10,109 bases of DNA, from positions 1-10,109 of the forward strand of contig JAOTTZ010000034.1 of assembly GCA_029864165.1 (NCBI GenBank). The letters run 5' to 3'. Origin of the DNA: Burkholderiaceae bacterium. GTDB lineage: Bacteria > Pseudomonadota > Gammaproteobacteria > Burkholderiales > Burkholderiaceae_C. The stretch's first letter is position 1. Each line of letters opens with the position of its first letter. A program made the position numbers and the translations under genes. Of this stretch, positions 7,174 through 10,109 are shown in pieces. Below the pieces are notes generated by a model. The model ran no database searches, was not told where the DNA came from, and was given only the letters and a program-made list of their open reading frames with translations.

Positions 7174-10109
<2,936 letters not shown>

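Overview
The window looks like a chromosomal segment of a GC-rich Gram-negative bacterium of the phylum Pseudomonadota. An outer-membrane beta-barrel protein and a DUF748/AsmA-like protein point to a double membrane. The C-terminal two thirds of RNA polymerase beta' aligns closely with proteobacterial RpoC, and its tail ([11 protein letters not shown]) resembles betaproteobacterial tails more than that of E. coli. I read the source as a betaproteobacterium or an early-branching gammaproteobacterium; the genus cannot be told from this sequence alone. There is no sign of insertion sequences, phage, CRISPR arrays, tRNA or rRNA.

Layout: (1) 1-3234, minus strand, a large DUF748 (AsmA-like) periplasmic protein whose C-terminus runs off the left edge. 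(2) 3235-3629, a gene-free divergent intergenic region with candidate promoters and an inverted repeat. (3) 3630-4658, plus strand, an exported DUF481 outer-membrane beta-barrel protein. (4) 4659-4832, an intergenic spacer with a perfect GC-rich palindrome (likely hairpin) and a possible promoter. (5) 4833-5975 and 5979-7109, plus strand, a tight two-gene unit: a FIST-domain sensor followed three bases later by a PAS-GGDEF diguanylate cyclase. (6) 7110-7173, a short convergent gap. (7) 7174-10109, minus strand, rpoC, complete at its C-terminus and cut at its N-terminus by the right edge.

The most interesting part is the FIST + GGDEF pair. FIST proteins of the NosP type are known haem-based nitric oxide sensors encoded next to histidine kinases or c-di-GMP enzymes. 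Here the partner is a diguanylate cyclase with an intact active site and inhibitory site. Its N-terminal helical segment resembles the one at the start of FIST-associated hybrid histidine kinases. The inference is a short sensory route from FIST ligand (possibly NO) through protein-protein contact to c-di-GMP, without a phosphorelay encoded in this window. The DUF748 and DUF481 proteins are both envelope proteins transcribed divergently, which may reflect common regulation but does not prove it. The rpoC gene is an ordinary housekeeping gene; what stands out is that it is followed by the convergent cyclase gene rather than by rpsL.
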